DNA of 64,000 nt from positions 1,054,001-1,118,000 of the forward strand of contig CBDCOW010000001.1 of the NCBI GenBank assembly GCA_965219875.1. The letters run 5' to 3'. The number at the start of each line of letters is the position of its first letter. Position 1 is the first letter of the stretch. Below the pieces are notes generated by a model, which was not told where the DNA came from, made no database searches, and was given only the letters and a program-made list of their open reading frames with translations. The translations under genes and the position numbers were made by a program. This document shows positions 8,713 through 17,176 of the stretch, in pieces. This DNA is from DAOUKH01 sp965219875. GTDB lineage: Bacteria; Chloroflexota; Dehalococcoidia; SHYB01.

Positions 8713-11202
8713 ATGCCATCGGACCTGGGGACGCAAGCGGTCTCGGCTTCCGGTTTGGGGGATGCCCCCGACCTAGCCCTTGTCGGCACGACAGTCTTGG
8801 AGTTAGGCGAGGACAACGTCGCTTCCTCCTTCGGCGCGCGGCTCCTCGGGGGGTACGGGGCTCGCGTCATCAAGGTCGAGCCTCCCGGCGGCGACCCCTT
8901 GCGTCATGCGCCGCCGTTGGTCTCGTTGGGCGACGGACGTTGGAGCGCGCTCTTCGCCCATCTCTCCGAGGCGAAAGAGAGCGTCGTCTTAGACCTTGCG
9001 GTGTCCCCGGAGCGTGTGCGATTCGGCGAGCTTCTCCAGACCGCCGACATTGTCATCGACGGCCTGGGCCGGGAGGCCAGAGCGCGGGCCGGGATCGATT
9101 GGGCGGACGCGGGACGCAACAACCCCGGCGCCGTCGTCGCCGTGATCGAGCCCTACGGCAGCATAGGGCCCAACCGGGACCGCGCGGCGACGGAGCTCAC
9201 GATCTTGGCGGAGAGCGGCTACCTCGACTTGTGCGGCGACCCTGAACGGCTGCCCGTCAAGCCCTATGGCTACCAGGCCCACCGCCTGGCCGGGCTGCAT
9301 GCTGCGCTGGCGTCGTTGAGCGCGCGGCGCATGGCGCGACGCACCGGCCGGGGCCGGATGATCGACATTTCCATTCAGGAGAGCCTGCTCTTCTGCCTCG
9401 GCGGCGCCGCGGCGTGGTTCCAGCACACCGGCGAGCCGTACCGCCGCGCGAAGTCGCGCGTGGCCCACTCCCTGGCCAGGGCCCGCTATCCGGGCAACAT
9501 CTTGCGCTGCGGCGACGGACTCCTGTTCATGAACACCGGGCACAACCAGGAGTCGGTCGCGGTGTTGCTCGGCGAGCCGTCGGTGGGCTCGCAGGAGCTG
9601 TGGGACACCGCCGCCGCCAGGGGCGATGAGTTGGACGCCTTGTGCGAGCGCTGGACGATGACCTGCACCCGGGCCGAGGCGTCGGACTTGGGACAAGAGC
9701 TCCGGGTTGGCATCGCGCCCGTACTCTCGCCGCAGGAGGTCCTGGACAACGAACACTTGGCTGAGCGGCGGTTCTTCGTGGCGGCGCCCGATGACGGCGA
9801 GGGAAACCCCGTCCCCGGCGCGCCGGTCCGCATGTCGCAGAGCGCCTGGGTGACGAAACGTCCGCCGGGGTTGGGGGAGCAGACCGCGGCGATCCTGGGA
9901 AGCCTCAAGACGGGCGGTGCAGCCGTCGAGCATCCCGCAGGGGAGCCCACCGCCCCGGACGGAAGGTTGCCGCTCGAAGGGGTGCGGGTCCTCGACGTCA
10001 CCGAGTATGTTGCCGGCCCGATCGCGACGCAGGCCCTGATCTCTCTTGGCGCGGAGGTCATCAAGATTGAGCGCCCCTACCTCTCGGACCACCGTCAGCA
10101 GCTGTACGGACCCATACCCGACGGCCTGCCCGGCGCGCCGGACGAACCATGGAACCGCGTGCTTTGGTTCAACGAGCTCAACCGGGGCAAGACCGGCATC
10201 GCGCTGGACCTCAGCCAGCCCGACGGCGCGGACATCTTTCGACGGTTGGCCGCCATATCGGACGTCGTCATCGACAACTTCAGCGCCCGCGTGATGCCAA
10301 ACTTGGGCCTCGACTACGAACGCCTCCGCTCGGTCAACCCTTCGATCATAAGCTTGAGTATCTCGGGCTACGGCGCCACGGGCCCGTGGGCGAACTGGAT
10401 CGCCAGCGGCCCGTCCATCGACTCCGCGTCCGGCATGGCGTGGCTTACCGGATATCCGGACGGAAGTCCCATGCGGCCGGGCAACTTCAACCCGGATATC
10501 ATCGCGGGGCTCATGGCCCCCTACGCGATCGTGGTCGCTATGGAGCACCGCGACCGTACCGGCGTGGGACAAAAGATCGACCTGTCTATGGTGGAGAGCG
10601 TGGCGCACTTCCTGGGTGAGGCCTTGATCGCAACGGCCGCCGGAGGAGCGGTGGATGAGCGCCAGGGCAACCGCGAACCGGAGGGGGCTCCCTCCGGCGT
10701 CTACCGCACGGGCGACGGCCGCGCCGTGGCGCTGTCCGTGACGTCGGACGCCGCTTGGCGCGCTCTGGCCGGCGCCCTGGGTGAGGGCGCGCTCCGGCCC
10801 CTCGTCGAGGCAACCGCGGAGGAGCGCCGGGCGCGTCACGCGGAGCTGGACCGGGCCGTCGAGACTTGGACGAGGTCGCAAACACTGCCGGACATCGTCG
10901 CTACGCTCGATGCGTGCAACGTGGCGTATGGCGTTGTGAACACGTCGTCCGATCTCCACGCCGACGTGCACCTGACCGCGCGCGGCGCATTCTTGAAGGT
11001 GCCCGAGCTGCAGATCGCCGAGACGCTCTATCCCCGTTTCGCGTGGCTGATCGAGGAGGTCGAGGATCCGGCCTGGGCGCCCGCGCACCTCTACGGACAG
11101 CACAGCGTCGAAGTGTTCAGAGACATGATCGGCCTCAGCGAGCAAGACATACAGAGCCTCTATGACAACGGGGTGAGCACGGACGCCCCCACGCTGTTCT
11201 AG
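8713..11202 (+). CDS. Fused two-domain family III CoA-transferase (CaiB/BaiF)
   Basis: At 829 residues this is about twice the usual 400 of a CaiB/BaiF CoA-transferase, and it reads as two tandem copies. Half 1 carries GARLLGGYGARVIKVEPPGGD (near residue 50) and half 2 restarts at LPLEGVRVLDVTEYVAGP (near 418). The enzymes move CoA between carboxylates through an aspartyl thioester. By eye, the position of that Asp is Glu161 in half 1 (ATELTILAESG). In half 2 the segment reads GPSIDSASG, so the aligned residue is Gly. The natural dimer interface may therefore be internalised in one chain. It lies 16 nt before an ABC permease gene. Confidence 0.88.
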   Translation: MPSDLGTQAVSASGLGDAPDLALVGTTVLELGEDNVASSFGARLLGGYGARVIKVEPPGGDPLRHAPPLVSLGDGRWSALFAHLSEAKESVVLDLAVSPERVRFGELLQTADIVIDGLGREARARAGIDWADAGRNNPGAVVAVIEPYGSIGPNRDRAATELTILAESGYLDLCGDPERLPVKPYGYQAHRLAGLHAALASLSARRMARRTGRGRMIDISIQESLLFCLGGAAAWFQHTGEPYRRAKSRVAHSLARARYPGNILRCGDGLLFMNTGHNQESVAVLLGEPSVGSQELWDTAAARGDELDALCERWTMTCTRAEASDLGQELRVGIAPVLSPQEVLDNEHLAERRFFVAAPDDGEGNPVPGAPVRMSQSAWVTKRPPGLGEQTAAILGSLKTGGAAVEHPAGEPTAPDGRLPLEGVRVLDVTEYVAGPIATQALISLGAEVIKIERPYLSDHRQQLYGPIPDGLPGAPDEPWNRVLWFNELNRGKTGIALDLSQPDGADIFRRLAAISDVVIDNFSARVMPNLGLDYERLRSVNPSIISLSISGYGATGPWANWIASGPSIDSASGMAWLTGYPDGSPMRPGNFNPDIIAGLMAPYAIVVAMEHRDRTGVGQKIDLSMVESVAHFLGEALIATAAGGAVDERQGNREPEGAPSGVYRTGDGRAVALSVTSDAAWRALAGALGEGALRPLVEATAEERRARHAELDRAVETWTRSQTLPDIVATLDACNVAYGVVNTSSDLHADVHLTARGAFLKVPELQIAETLYPRFAWLIEEVEDPAWAPAHLYGQHSVEVFRDMIGLSEQDIQSLYDNGVSTDAPTLF

Positions 11203-11218
11203 GCGCCCGGATTGAGCG

Positions 11219-12175
11219 ATGGCTAGATACATAGTCCGCCGGCTGCTGCTCATAATTCCGACGCTGTTTGTCATTTCGGTCGTCATCTTTGCCATGATAC
11301 GGATCGCCCCCGGCGACCCGGCCGTTGTCTATTTGTCCCGCGGCGGGCCAACGGAGATCGACGCGGAGGAGCTTGCCGACTTTCGGGAAAAGCACGGGCT
11401 CAATCGGCCGCTCGTCACGCAGTACGGCAGTTGGCTCTGGGGCCTTGCAAGATTCGAGGGCGGCATCTCCCTCTGGTCGAACAAGCCGGTCTTTGAGGAA
11501 ATCTCCACCGCGCTGCCGGCAACCGTCGAGCTCGCGATTCTCTCCACGCTCATCGCCCTGGTCATTGCCGTGCCCGCGGGACTCATCAGCGCCATCAGGC
11601 GCGACTCGGCCTGGGACTATGGGTTTCGGGCGTTTGGCCTGTCAGGCCTTGCCATGCCCGATTTCTTCACGGGCTCGATGCTCCTCTTGATTCTCGTGAT
11701 CTTCTTCCAGTGGATTCCGCCACTCGAGTATCACGGCTTCTTTGAGGACCCGATCGCCAACCTTGGGCAAATGATATGGCCCGCCCTGATCCTCGGGCAC
11801 ATTCAGGCCGCGCTCATCAGCAGAATGATTCGCTCGACGACGCTGGAGGTCCTTCAGCAGGACTACGTGCGCACGGCGACAGCCAAGGGCCTGCGGAACA
11901 GCGTCGTCTATCTTCGCCACGCCTTTCGGAACGCCCTCCTACCGGTGGTGACGGTCGCCGGCGTGCAGTTTGGGCAGGTCCTCGGCGGGGCCGTGATTGT
12001 CGAGAACATCTTTGCCATACCGGGCATCGGCTTCAAACTCCTCGATGCGGTACAGCACCGGGACTTTGTGTTGCTCCAGACGATCGTGGTGCTGTTCGCG
12101 CTCGCGATCATGCTCGTTAACTTGCTTGTCGACCTCTTATACGGCCTCTTGGACCCGCGCATTCGCATCTCATGA
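11219..12175 (+). CDS. DppB-like ABC transporter permease
   Basis: This 318-residue inner-membrane permease belongs to the dipeptide/oligopeptide/nickel importer type. It opens with MARYIVRRLLLIIPTLF, the usual first membrane span. GLNRPLVTQYGSWLWG precedes the periplasmic loop. The EAA-type coupling loop appears as YVRTATAKGLRNSVVYLRHAFRNALLP. The C-terminus VDLLYGLLDPRIR is characteristic. Six membrane spans are expected. It is adjacent to the DppC-like gene and follows a CoA-transferase gene. No ATPase gene is nearby. Confidence 0.93.
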   Translation: MARYIVRRLLLIIPTLFVISVVIFAMIRIAPGDPAVVYLSRGGPTEIDAEELADFREKHGLNRPLVTQYGSWLWGLARFEGGISLWSNKPVFEEISTALPATVELAILSTLIALVIAVPAGLISAIRRDSAWDYGFRAFGLSGLAMPDFFTGSMLLLILVIFFQWIPPLEYHGFFEDPIANLGQMIWPALILGHIQAALISRMIRSTTLEVLQQDYVRTATAKGLRNSVVYLRHAFRNALLPVVTVAGVQFGQVLGGAVIVENIFAIPGIGFKLLDAVQHRDFVLLQTIVVLFALAIMLVNLLVDLLYGLLDPRIRIS

Positions 12176-12200
12176 ACCTCCAGCTCAACAGAGTGAGCCC

Positions 12201-13040
12201 ATGGCCTCGATTCTTGCGCGGTTCGTCCGCGAACGGCCCCTCGGCGCGGCTGCGGGCGCCGTCATCCTCATCACGGCCTTCTTGGCGGCCTTCGGCCCAT
12301 GGGTGCGGCCGTTCGACCCGGTGGAGATCCACTATGACGACACGTTCCAGAAGCCAAACTGGACGTACCTCATGGGCACGGACAACTTTGGACGCGACGT
12401 CTTCAGCCGTCTTATCACGGCGGCCCGGCCGGTCTTCGTCGTCGCGTTGAGCTCGGTGGCGCTCGGGTCGGTCGTCGGGGGCTTGATTGGCATAGCGAGC
12501 GCCTACCGCGGGGGGTGGCTGGACTCGATTGTCCAGCGCGTCATGGACGGCGTCATGGCCATTCCGATTCTGGTGCTGGCGCTCACCATTGCGGCCATGT
12601 TCGGTCCGGAGGATAGAAACGTCGTCGCCGCCCTGGCACTGATCAACGTGCCTATCGCGAACCGTATCCTCCGGTCCGCCGCTTTAAGCGTCACCGCGGA
12701 GCAGTACATCGAGGCCGCAAGGGCGGTCGGTGCGAGCGACCGGCGCTTGATTCTCCGTCACATCACGCCAAACGTGGTTGCGCCGTTCTTGGTCTTTGCG
12801 ACCGGCCAGGTCGGCTGGGCCATCATCGTCTTGTCCGCCTTGGCGTTCCTTGGCGTCGCGTCGCCGCCGCCGGAGCCGTCGTGGGGTGGGATGCTCTCGG
12901 AGGGCTCCCGTCAGTATGCGGAGCGGGCCCCGTGGCTCGCCGTCGCCCCGGGCTTCTTCATCGTCGTCACCGTGTTTGGGTTCAACATCCTCGGCGACGT
13001 GCTCCGTGATGTCTTCGACCCGCGCCTGCGCGCAAGGTAG
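12201..13040 (+). CDS. DppC-like ABC transporter permease
   Basis: This 279-residue permease pairs with the DppB-like gene 25 nt upstream. It shows FLAAFGPWVRPFDP, the diagnostic MGTDNFGRDVFSRL, and the EAA loop YIEAARAVGASDRRLILRHITPN. WGGMLSEG and the C-terminal GDVLRDVFDPRLR are also typical. The frame is open far upstream, but the ATG at 12201 matches the family N-terminus. The gene ends 27 bp from the convergent deacetylase stop, so an oligopeptide ATPase pair (DppD/DppF) does not follow here. Confidence 0.92.
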   Translation: MASILARFVRERPLGAAAGAVILITAFLAAFGPWVRPFDPVEIHYDDTFQKPNWTYLMGTDNFGRDVFSRLITAARPVFVVALSSVALGSVVGGLIGIASAYRGGWLDSIVQRVMDGVMAIPILVLALTIAAMFGPEDRNVVAALALINVPIANRILRSAALSVTAEQYIEAARAVGASDRRLILRHITPNVVAPFLVFATGQVGWAIIVLSALAFLGVASPPPEPSWGGMLSEGSRQYAERAPWLAVAPGFFIVVTVFGFNILGDVLRDVFDPRLRAR

Positions 13041-13067
13041 CCCGTCCGCGAAAGCAGGACCGGGTCG

Positions 13068-13994
13068 CTACGCGGCGTCCGGACCGCCCTGCTGCGCGGC
13101 GCACCACTCGACGATCTCCCGGCCGGTGGCCTTCCAGAGCTTGGCCCGCTTGGTGATGTGGGCCAGTGCCAGGTCGAGGTACTTGATCCTGAAGGGCTGG
13201 CCGATGAACCATGGGTGGAGACTCAGCACCAGGACGCGCCCGCTCTCGGCCCCGTCGCGGTAGAGGCCGTTGAAGGCCTCCTTCACCAGGCCGCTCCACG
13301 TCCCTAACGCCATGCTGCGGGTCCAACCCGCCATCACGTCGTCGAGGTCGATGAGCATGGGGAGGGAGTACAGGCCCTGGGCCTCGCCGGTCATGGGGTA
13401 GGGCTGTTCGTCGTTGGGCCAATCGCAAACATAGCGGACGCCCTCTTCCCGCAGGAGGCCCAGGGTGCGGGTCGACTCGCCGAATTCGGGCCCAAACCAT
13501 CCCGCGGGGCGGCTTCCGGTCGCCGTCGCGACCGCATCGATCGACCGGCGAATGTAGCCGCGCTCGTCGTCCTCGGTCATGTTGGACGTGATCGCCTGGG
13601 TAATGGCGAGGCCGTGGGCGATGAATTCCCAGCCCCTGCGCTTCCCCTGTTCGACGATGTAGGGATAGTTCTCGGCGACCGCCGCGTCGATGGCCGCAGT
13701 CGCGCGGATGCCGTACTTGTCGAGGACGCGCATGACTCGGAAGACGCCGACACGGTTGCCGTACTCGCGGTGCGAGAAGTTGCAGAAGTCGGGGAAGGGC
13801 ATCCGCCCCACGCCGCCGGGCAGGGTCGCGGGCATGAAGGCGCCTTCGGGGGGCGCCAGCTCGTAGTGTTCGAGGTTGACCACGACGCACAGCGCGACGC
13901 GGGCGCCATCAGGCCAACGGAGCGGCGGCCGGTCGGGGAGAGCGGACCACTCGTACAAGGAATGGTCCATGCCTGGCTTGCGGCCGCCGGGCAT
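13068..13994 (-). CDS. Polysaccharide deacetylase-like (NodB fold) hydrolase, copy 2
   Basis: This 308-residue protein is of the NodB-homology type related to allantoinase PuuE and peptidoglycan deacetylase. It has the RWPDGARVALCVVVNLEHYEL N-terminus, EYGNRVGVFRVMRVLDKYGI, FIAHGLAITQAI (metal-site His) and VLSLHPWFIGQPFRIKYLDLAL near the end. The start ATG overlaps the upstream gene's stop in ATGA, so translation is probably coupled. It is a paralogue of its operon neighbour. The context (two NodB proteins plus an isochorismatase-type amidase) suggests linear or cyclic amide hydrolysis rather than polysaccharide modification, but this is inference. Confidence 0.85.
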   Translation of the reverse strand: MPGGRKPGMDHSLYEWSALPDRPPLRWPDGARVALCVVVNLEHYELAPPEGAFMPATLPGGVGRMPFPDFCNFSHREYGNRVGVFRVMRVLDKYGIRATAAIDAAVAENYPYIVEQGKRRGWEFIAHGLAITQAITSNMTEDDERGYIRRSIDAVATATGSRPAGWFGPEFGESTRTLGLLREEGVRYVCDWPNDEQPYPMTGEAQGLYSLPMLIDLDDVMAGWTRSMALGTWSGLVKEAFNGLYRDGAESGRVLVLSLHPWFIGQPFRIKYLDLALAHITKRAKLWKATGREIVEWCAAQQGGPDAA

Positions 13995-14905
13995 CAGGAC
14001 GCCCCCGGCGCAAAGCGGGCGGCGTGCGCCACCGCGTCGTCGTAGTAGTGGGCCAGGTAGTATTCGGCGATCTCGGCCCCGGTAGCCTTCCAAACGCCGG
14101 GGTGGGAGAGGATGTAGTCGAAGGCTTGGTCGAGGTATTTCACCCTGTGCGGCTGCCCGATCCAGTACGGGTGCAACGAGATGCACAGCACCATGCCGCT
14201 CTCCGCGCCTTCCTCGTACAGCACGTCGAACTGGTCTTTGATCATTTCGAGGAAGTGCGGGGCGTCCCGTCCCTGAAGGCGGACCATGACGTCGTTGAGC
14301 TCGATGCTATACGGGACCGATACAAGCCTGCCCTGCCTGACCTTGATAGGAAACGGCTGGTCGTCGTGGTACCAGTCGGCGTGGTAGATCAAGCCCGCCT
14401 CCGCCATCAGGTCGGGGGTCCATTGGTTGTTGGTGAGGGAGGGGCCCAGCATCCCTTTGATCTGCTTGCCCGTATGCCGCTCGACGGTCTCCATAGTGTC
14501 TTTGTAGAAGGCCCGCTCCTCCGCCTCAGTCATGCCGGTGAGGAACCGGGTGTTGTAGATGCCGTGCGACAGGAACTCCCAGTCGCGGGCGACCATCGCG
14601 TCGCGGATCTCCGGGTAGTGTTCGAGCACGGCGACGTTGAGCGAGACCGTCCCCGGCATCTGGTGCTTGTCGAAGACGTCGAGCATCCGCCAGAACCCCA
14701 CCCGGTTCCCGTAGTCGCGATAGCCATAGTTCATCACGTCGGGGTGCGGCGTCCTCGGCCACGGGTTGCGGTGCAGGTTGGGCGGCGGCAGTAGCTCGTA
14801 GTGCTCGACGTTGGGCGCGGCCCAGAACGCGATGCGCGCGCCGCCCGGCCACCTGATGGCGGGCCGGTCGGTGATCGGTGTGTAATCGAACCTGTTTGGA
14901 TTCAC
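13994..14905 (-). CDS. Polysaccharide deacetylase-like (NodB fold) hydrolase, copy 1
   Basis: This 303-residue NodB-fold hydrolase starts at a GTG that overlaps the upstream stop in GTGA. It shows RWPGGARIAFWAAPNVEHYEL, the YRDYGNRVGFWRMLDVFDKH segment, EFLSHGIYNTRFL, where the His is a likely metal ligand, and LCISLHPYWIGQPHRVKYLDQA. The spacing of these blocks matches its downstream paralogue, so the pair arose by duplication. It probably acts as a cytosolic metal-dependent amidohydrolase or deacetylase; no signal peptide is seen. Confidence 0.86.
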   Translation of the reverse strand: MNPNRFDYTPITDRPAIRWPGGARIAFWAAPNVEHYELLPPPNLHRNPWPRTPHPDVMNYGYRDYGNRVGFWRMLDVFDKHQMPGTVSLNVAVLEHYPEIRDAMVARDWEFLSHGIYNTRFLTGMTEAEERAFYKDTMETVERHTGKQIKGMLGPSLTNNQWTPDLMAEAGLIYHADWYHDDQPFPIKVRQGRLVSVPYSIELNDVMVRLQGRDAPHFLEMIKDQFDVLYEEGAESGMVLCISLHPYWIGQPHRVKYLDQAFDYILSHPGVWKATGAEIAEYYLAHYYDDAVAHAARFAPGAS

Positions 14906-15594
14906 TTTGGCCGTCGTTGGGCTACGTTGTCGAAATACTCAAAGGCCTGGGCCGCGGGGATCACGTCACAATACTTGAACTGTAGGTCGAAGAGCGCCGC
15001 CCGGTGAGACAACTCGAAGCGGTCGAAGACGCACTCCTCGATGACGAACGTCTTGAACTCGTAACCCACCGCGTCGATCGCCGACGCCCGGACGCACCCG
15101 CTGGTGCTGTTCCCGATGAGCAATAGCGTGTCGATCCCTCGGTGGAGGAGGAGGTAGATAAGGTTCGTTTGAAAGAAGACGCTCGCCCGTTGCTTCTCGA
15201 CCAGCAAGTCCCCCGGCGCCATGGGTATCTCGGGCGTGAGCTCGGAGAGGGGGCTCAGCTCGCTGTACATCCACGTTGGATCGTCGGCTCGCGGAAGGCC
15301 CTGACTCGCCCGCGCGATGTTTCTGCTGTACACCACCGGTGCGCCGGCGGACCTGGCCGCGGCGATGAGCGGCTGCATCCGCCGGAGCGCGGCCCAGCCG
15401 GACTCCCCGCAGGCGCCTGGGTATTGCTCCTGCTGCTCGTAGGCCGGCCGGTCATCTCCGAGCGCCCCACGGTTCATGTCGATGACGAGCAGCGCCGGGC
15501 GCTGGCCGAACGGGATCCCTCGCGGTTTCGGAGGCCGCGCCTCGAGGACCTTGACGTCATGCTCGGTCAGGGACTCGTCCCATGCCGGGGTCAC
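14902..15594 (-). CDS. Isochorismatase-family cysteine hydrolase
   Basis: This 230-residue protein carries the full catalytic triad of the isochorismatase/nicotinamidase superfamily: Asp39 in ALLVIDMNRG, Lys134 in LVEKQRASVF and Cys167 in GNSTSGCVRAS. Such enzymes hydrolyse amides, carbamoyl compounds or vinyl ethers. A strong SD (GGGAGGAGG) sits a few nt before the GTG at 15594, so I prefer it to the longer open frame. It heads a three-gene minus-strand operon with two NodB-type hydrolases; all joints are 4-base overlaps. Confidence 0.88.
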   Translation of the reverse strand: MTPAWDESLTEHDVKVLEARPPKPRGIPFGQRPALLVIDMNRGALGDDRPAYEQQEQYPGACGESGWAALRRMQPLIAAARSAGAPVVYSRNIARASQGLPRADDPTWMYSELSPLSELTPEIPMAPGDLLVEKQRASVFFQTNLIYLLLHRGIDTLLLIGNSTSGCVRASAIDAVGYEFKTFVIEECVFDRFELSHRAALFDLQFKYCDVIPAAQAFEYFDNVAQRRPK

Positions 15595-15634
15595 GGATGC
15601 CTCCTCCCAGGATTGACTCGAAGGTTGGGTTGGG

Positions 15635-15663
15635 TTGTTACACAACACACCTCTTGCTGTCAA
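15635..15663 (-). promoter_or_regulatory. Promoter of the isochorismatase-deacetylase operon
   Basis: Read on the minus strand, TTGACA (15663-15658) is followed after exactly 17 nt by TAACAA (15640-15635). The perfect -35 and ideal spacing support a sigma70-type promoter, although the -10 is weak. The operon start codon is about 40 nt further on. A TATACT on the plus strand at 15695-15700 may serve the divergent gene, but it lacks a good -35. Confidence 0.5.
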
Positions 15664-15751
15664 GGAATCCGGCTCCTGGCGCGAAGCCGTCGAGTATACT
15701 TGCGCCCAACCAAGCGCCTTGGAATTGACGAACGCCGTGACCGGGAGCGCG

Positions 15752-17176
15752 ATGCCCAACGAACTCGACGCACTCTTTCAGCCGCGGTCTATCGCCGTGG
15801 CCGGCGCGTCGCCGGACACGGCCAAGTGGGGATTCCGGTATTTTCAGGCCCTCGTGGACCACGGCTTTTCCGGCGACCTCCATCCGGTCAACCCCAAGGC
15901 CCAAGACGTCCTAGGCCGCAAAGCGTACGCGAGCGTGGCCGATATACCCGGCACAGTCGACTTTGTCATTTCAACGGTGCCGACCCATGCGGCGCTTCAG
16001 CTGATGGACGACTGCGTGTCCAAGGGGGTGCGCGCCGTCCATTTCTTCACCGCCAGGTTCAGCGAGACGGGCCACGCCGACCGTGCCGGCTTGGAGCAAG
16101 ACATCCTGCGCCGGGCCCGAGAGGGCGGCGTCCGCATCCTGGGCCCAAACGGCATGGGGGTCTACTGTCCCGCGCAAGGCATTTCGTTCAAACACCTGCC
16201 GGTGGAACCGGGGCCAACCGCCTTCATTTCGCAAAGTGGCGCCTACGCCGGAGAGTTGGTCTACACCACCAGCCTCCGAGGGCTCCGCTATAGCAAAGTC
16301 GTCAGCTACGGCAACGCCATCGACATCGACGAAAGCGAGCTTCTGGACTACCTCGCCGACGACCCCGATACGTCCGTCATCGGCGCCTATCTCGAAGGAG
16401 TCCGTGACGGCCCACGGTTCGTCCAGGTCCTGAAGCGCGCGGCCGCCAAGAAGCCCGTGGCGCTGCTCAAGGGCGGCGCGTCGGCCGCCGGCGCTAAGGC
16501 GGTGGCCTCGCACACGGCGTCGCTGGCCGGATCGCGGGAGGTCTGGGAAGCGTTGGCGCGGCAGACCGGCGCCGTACTCGCGCAGCACTTGGAGGAGTTG
16601 TCCGACCTTCTGATCGCCTTCCGTTTCTGCCCGCCGGCGACGGGGATGCGGGTGGGGGTCGTCGGCGCCGGAGGCGGGCGCAGCGTCGAGTCGGCGGACG
16701 CGTGCGAGGCCGCAGGCCTCGTCGTTGAGCCGATTCCCGAAGAGATCCAGGCCGCGTTCCGGTCGAGAGACCCGGAGCTGTGGGACTGGATCGGCAATCC
16801 GGTCGATGGCTCTATCCTGGCGGGCGCAGGCTTCGGGGAAGGCGAGATTCTGGAGCGCATGGCAGCGAGCCCCAGTTACGACGTGCTTATCGGCAACATC
16901 GCCGAGTTTTGGGCCATGGAGCGCCCCGGCGGCGATGACCTCTTCGACTTTGCGGTGGACGATTTTCTCAAGGCCGCGAAGTCGATCGACAAACCCCTCG
17001 TGCTCGTGATGGGCGATGCGGTCGGAGAATATGCGTGGCAGAGCGAGATTCTCAGCAACGCCCGACGGCGTATCGTCGAGGCCGGCCTGGCGTGCTTCCC
17101 CACCGTCCGGAGGGCCGCCGTTGCGCTGCGGGGGATCACGGACTACTACCGGCGGCGGGCCGAGGTCTCGGCGTGA
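15752..17176 (+). CDS. NDP-forming acyl-CoA synthetase, alpha-type subunit (CoA-binding)
   Basis: This 474-residue protein starts with a CoA-binding Rossmann domain (LFQPRSIAVAGASPDTAKWGF) and continues into succinyl-CoA-synthetase-like flavodoxin domains. ILGPNGMG, FISQSGAYAGEL and SHTASLAGS are seen; the His in SHTASLAG is the expected phospho-His. The ATP-grasp beta part of full-length acetyl-CoA synthetase (ADP-forming) is absent, so this is an alpha-only form. A close paralogue lies at 55377. It overlaps the downstream CoA-transferase by 4 bases (GTGA), which supports a role in CoA thioester handling. Confidence 0.85.
   Translation: MPNELDALFQPRSIAVAGASPDTAKWGFRYFQALVDHGFSGDLHPVNPKAQDVLGRKAYASVADIPGTVDFVISTVPTHAALQLMDDCVSKGVRAVHFFTARFSETGHADRAGLEQDILRRAREGGVRILGPNGMGVYCPAQGISFKHLPVEPGPTAFISQSGAYAGELVYTTSLRGLRYSKVVSYGNAIDIDESELLDYLADDPDTSVIGAYLEGVRDGPRFVQVLKRAAAKKPVALLKGGASAAGAKAVASHTASLAGSREVWEALARQTGAVLAQHLEELSDLLIAFRFCPPATGMRVGVVGAGGGRSVESADACEAAGLVVEPIPEEIQAAFRSRDPELWDWIGNPVDGSILAGAGFGEGEILERMAASPSYDVLIGNIAEFWAMERPGGDDLFDFAVDDFLKAAKSIDKPLVLVMGDAVGEYAWQSEILSNARRRIVEAGLACFPTVRRAAVALRGITDYYRRRAEVSA

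Noticed and set aside
8989..11295. 768-codon open frame antisense to the fused CoA-transferase
   Set aside because: High GC makes stop-free antisense frames common. The sense strand carries clear family motifs, while this frame has low-complexity Arg/Gly/Val composition and no recognisable domain.
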